Source: Lactobacillales bacterium
GTDB taxonomy: Bacteria > Bacillota > Bacilli > Lactobacillales > Streptococcaceae
DNA length: 7,607 nt
Reading direction: 5' to 3'
Assembly (NCBI GenBank): GCA_031257815.1
Contig: JAIRNX010000118.1
Span: forward strand, 1 to 7,607
Within the stretch, counting starts at the first letter, position 1; each line of letters opens with the position of its first letter. A program made the translations under genes and the position numbers. Positions 6,443 to 7,607 of this stretch are shown here, one piece after another. The notes below the pieces were generated by a model. The model was not told the origin of the DNA and ran no database searches. It saw only the letters and a list, made by a program, of their open reading frames with translations.

Positions 6443-6468
6443 TACAATCATCCTTTCTTCAAATTAAA

Positions 6469-7542
6469 TTAATAGTTAAAAGTAATATATTCATAGATTT
6501 CCATTCTAATACCAAGTCCCCCGACCCTGGGATACACATCGCAAACAGGACCTGGATCACTGTTGTCTATAGAAAATTTCTCACCCCAAGGATTATAAAC
6601 ATTTATCTTTTCTCCAACCCCTCCCGGAGCAGCAGGAGGATCCAGACCTGGGTTGGTACTTAGTAATTCGCCAGAGTATGCAACACAAGAGTGTTTGCTA
6701 TCATGATTATTGGGGTCCCGTAGATTTATGATTACCATTTTTCTATTATTCAGTTCAGTATTTAAAATAGTTTTAAGGGCACGATTGTATACCGTCATAT
6801 CAACTGCATCGCCAGAAAGCACGCTGTGAACAGTAGCCCCAATGCCACCACCAGCACCACTGTCAGTAAAAGTATTAATCATATTGATAATATCGTCCGT
6901 TGATTCCCCAAGAATATTGCGACGTAACTCTCTAATTGCCCCTAAATCAGTCCATAAAGTTTGTAATCTAACTAATGTAGCACCACTACAACCCAGCAAT
7001 CCATTAAAAAGACTATCTCTTCTATAATCATTCGCATTTCGGATTTCATCACATAAATGAGGATTTGCACAAGCAGGGTCACAAAAATGACCAGTCAAAC
7101 CGTCGAAAAAAGTATTTACTGCGGTATCAAACTGGTTTTTTTCCCCAAGAATAGTAGACACAAAGGGAAAATCTGTTCTTGCTTTGTGCTCTAAAAGTAA
7201 TTTTTTTACCAATTCTTCTTGAATAATTAACTTATCCACAGTATGAGCAGGATCTGGGTCGGGTGTGTTAATTAGGGTGTTTATGTTTCCCATATTAATT
7301 GCCGCCGGAGCTCCACCTCCTGGATATTTATCGTTGATGTCTCTTAAAACGATCTTAAAACACAACATTATACACCACGGATACTGCCCTTGCTCTCCAA
7401 ATGGATCCGACCCCCCAGCAGCAGTCCACGGCGAATACGTTGCTTGCACAGGTCTTCCTTCTACTTTATATACACCAAACGAAGAAAATAAAATAGCAGT
7501 ACATAAAATAAATAGAAAAATTTTATTAATTATTTTTTTCAT
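6469..7542 (-). CDS. Secreted papain/calpain-fold (clan CA) cysteine peptidase-like protein
   Basis: A 357-residue protein with a clear Sec signal peptide: MKKIINK, then the hydrophobic IFLFILCTAILFSSFG, with possible cleavage after Val-Gln-Ala34. Three separated segments fit the clan CA catalytic residues in the right order. Gln51 and Cys57 in EQGQYPWCIMLC have the six-residue spacing of the oxyanion Gln and catalytic Cys of papain and calpain. His284 in KHSCVAYSG follows a strand MVIINLR. Asn317 in INVYNPWGE matches the calpain and staphopain 'NPWG' Asn. The C-terminal GIRMEIYEYI resembles the calpain segment just after this Asn. A Pro/Gly-rich loop lengthens the His-Asn gap to 33 residues, and the Trp usually following the Cys precedes it instead (Trp56). 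Eight cysteines lie beyond the signal peptide. AAAGGA at 7552-7557, nine bases upstream, supports the start. It heads a two-gene operon. The substrate is unknown, and the assignment rests on motifs alone. Confidence 0.6.
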   Translation of the reverse strand: MKKIINKIFLFILCTAILFSSFGVYKVEGRPVQATYSPWTAAGGSDPFGEQGQYPWCIMLCFKIVLRDINDKYPGGGAPAAINMGNINTLINTPDPDPAHTVDKLIIQEELVKKLLLEHKARTDFPFVSTILGEKNQFDTAVNTFFDGLTGHFCDPACANPHLCDEIRNANDYRRDSLFNGLLGCSGATLVRLQTLWTDLGAIRELRRNILGESTDDIINMINTFTDSGAGGGIGATVHSVLSGDAVDMTVYNRALKTILNTELNNRKMVIINLRDPNNHDSKHSCVAYSGELLSTNPGLDPPAAPGGVGEKINVYNPWGEKFSIDNSDPGPVCDVYPRVGGLGIRMEIYEYITFNY

Positions 7543-7607
7543 TTAAATAAATCCTTTCATTCTTAAATTTTTTCTTGCTCTAAAATGTACTTTGTGAAAA
7601 ATTCAAC
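7543..7607 (-). promoter_or_regulatory. Upstream region of the secreted-peptidase operon (partly in window)
   Basis: The ribosome binding site AAAGGA (7552-7557) is clear. Read on the minus strand, TTGAAT at 7601-7606 followed after 16 bases by TTTAGA (7579-7584) is a possible but weak promoter. The window ends here, so the real control region may lie outside. Confidence 0.3.

Noticed and set aside
6235..6663. Plus-strand ORF of 142 codons
   Set aside because: It spans the junction of two well-supported minus-strand genes, both with signal peptides and ribosome binding sites, and its product looks like a shadow translation.
1..7607. CRISPR array, tRNA, rRNA, insertion sequence or attachment site
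   Set aside because: I saw no spaced repeats beyond the one peptide-gene duplication, no tRNA-like cloverleaf, no transposase and no terminal inverted repeats.

Overview
The window is AT-rich, low-GC Gram-positive DNA with strong AGGAGG-type ribosome binding sites and TATAAT -10 boxes. The largest gene is a RexB-type (Lactobacillales branch of AddB) nuclease subunit, and an Rgg-like regulator lies next to it. Together these point to a lactic acid bacterium in the broad sense; I cannot name the genus.

Layout: (1) 1-386, minus strand: the N-terminal 128 residues of an AAA_14/DUF4143-type P-loop ATPase, cut by the window edge. (2) 478-1452, minus: a 324-residue XRE helix-turn-helix regulator with a helical C-terminal part, of the Rgg/GadR/MutR (RRNPP) type. 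(3) 1453-1983: a divergent intergenic region that is not empty. It holds a plus-strand promoter, two dyad symmetries, two tandemly duplicated short hydrophobic peptide genes (29 and 45 codons) and a strong intrinsic terminator. (4) 1987-5565, plus: rexB, with its nuclease and iron-sulfur motifs intact but without rexA after it. (5) 5586-5626: a stem-loop terminator that works best for the minus strand. (6) 5652-7542, minus: a two-gene operon for secreted proteins. The first gene encodes a cysteine-rich exported protein whose Gln-Cys...His...Asn-Pro-Trp-Gly arrangement looks like a papain/calpain-fold (clan CA) cysteine peptidase. The second encodes an exported protein I do not recognise, whose 3' end appears to carry a one-base frameshift in an A run.

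The most interesting unit is the regulator plus the duplicated peptide genes. The peptides have a Lys-rich start, a hydrophobic core and a conserved Pro-Pro-Ile near the end. The two copies differ largely by synonymous or conservative changes, so they look like translated, selected products. Position next to a divergent Rgg-type gene fits a quorum-sensing pheromone system like Rgg-SHP or ComR-ComS. It is tempting, but unproven, to link this system to the secreted peptidase operon, because in Streptococcus pyogenes an Rgg protein (RopB) and a short peptide control the secreted cysteine protease SpeB, whose gene is followed by the inhibitor gene spi.
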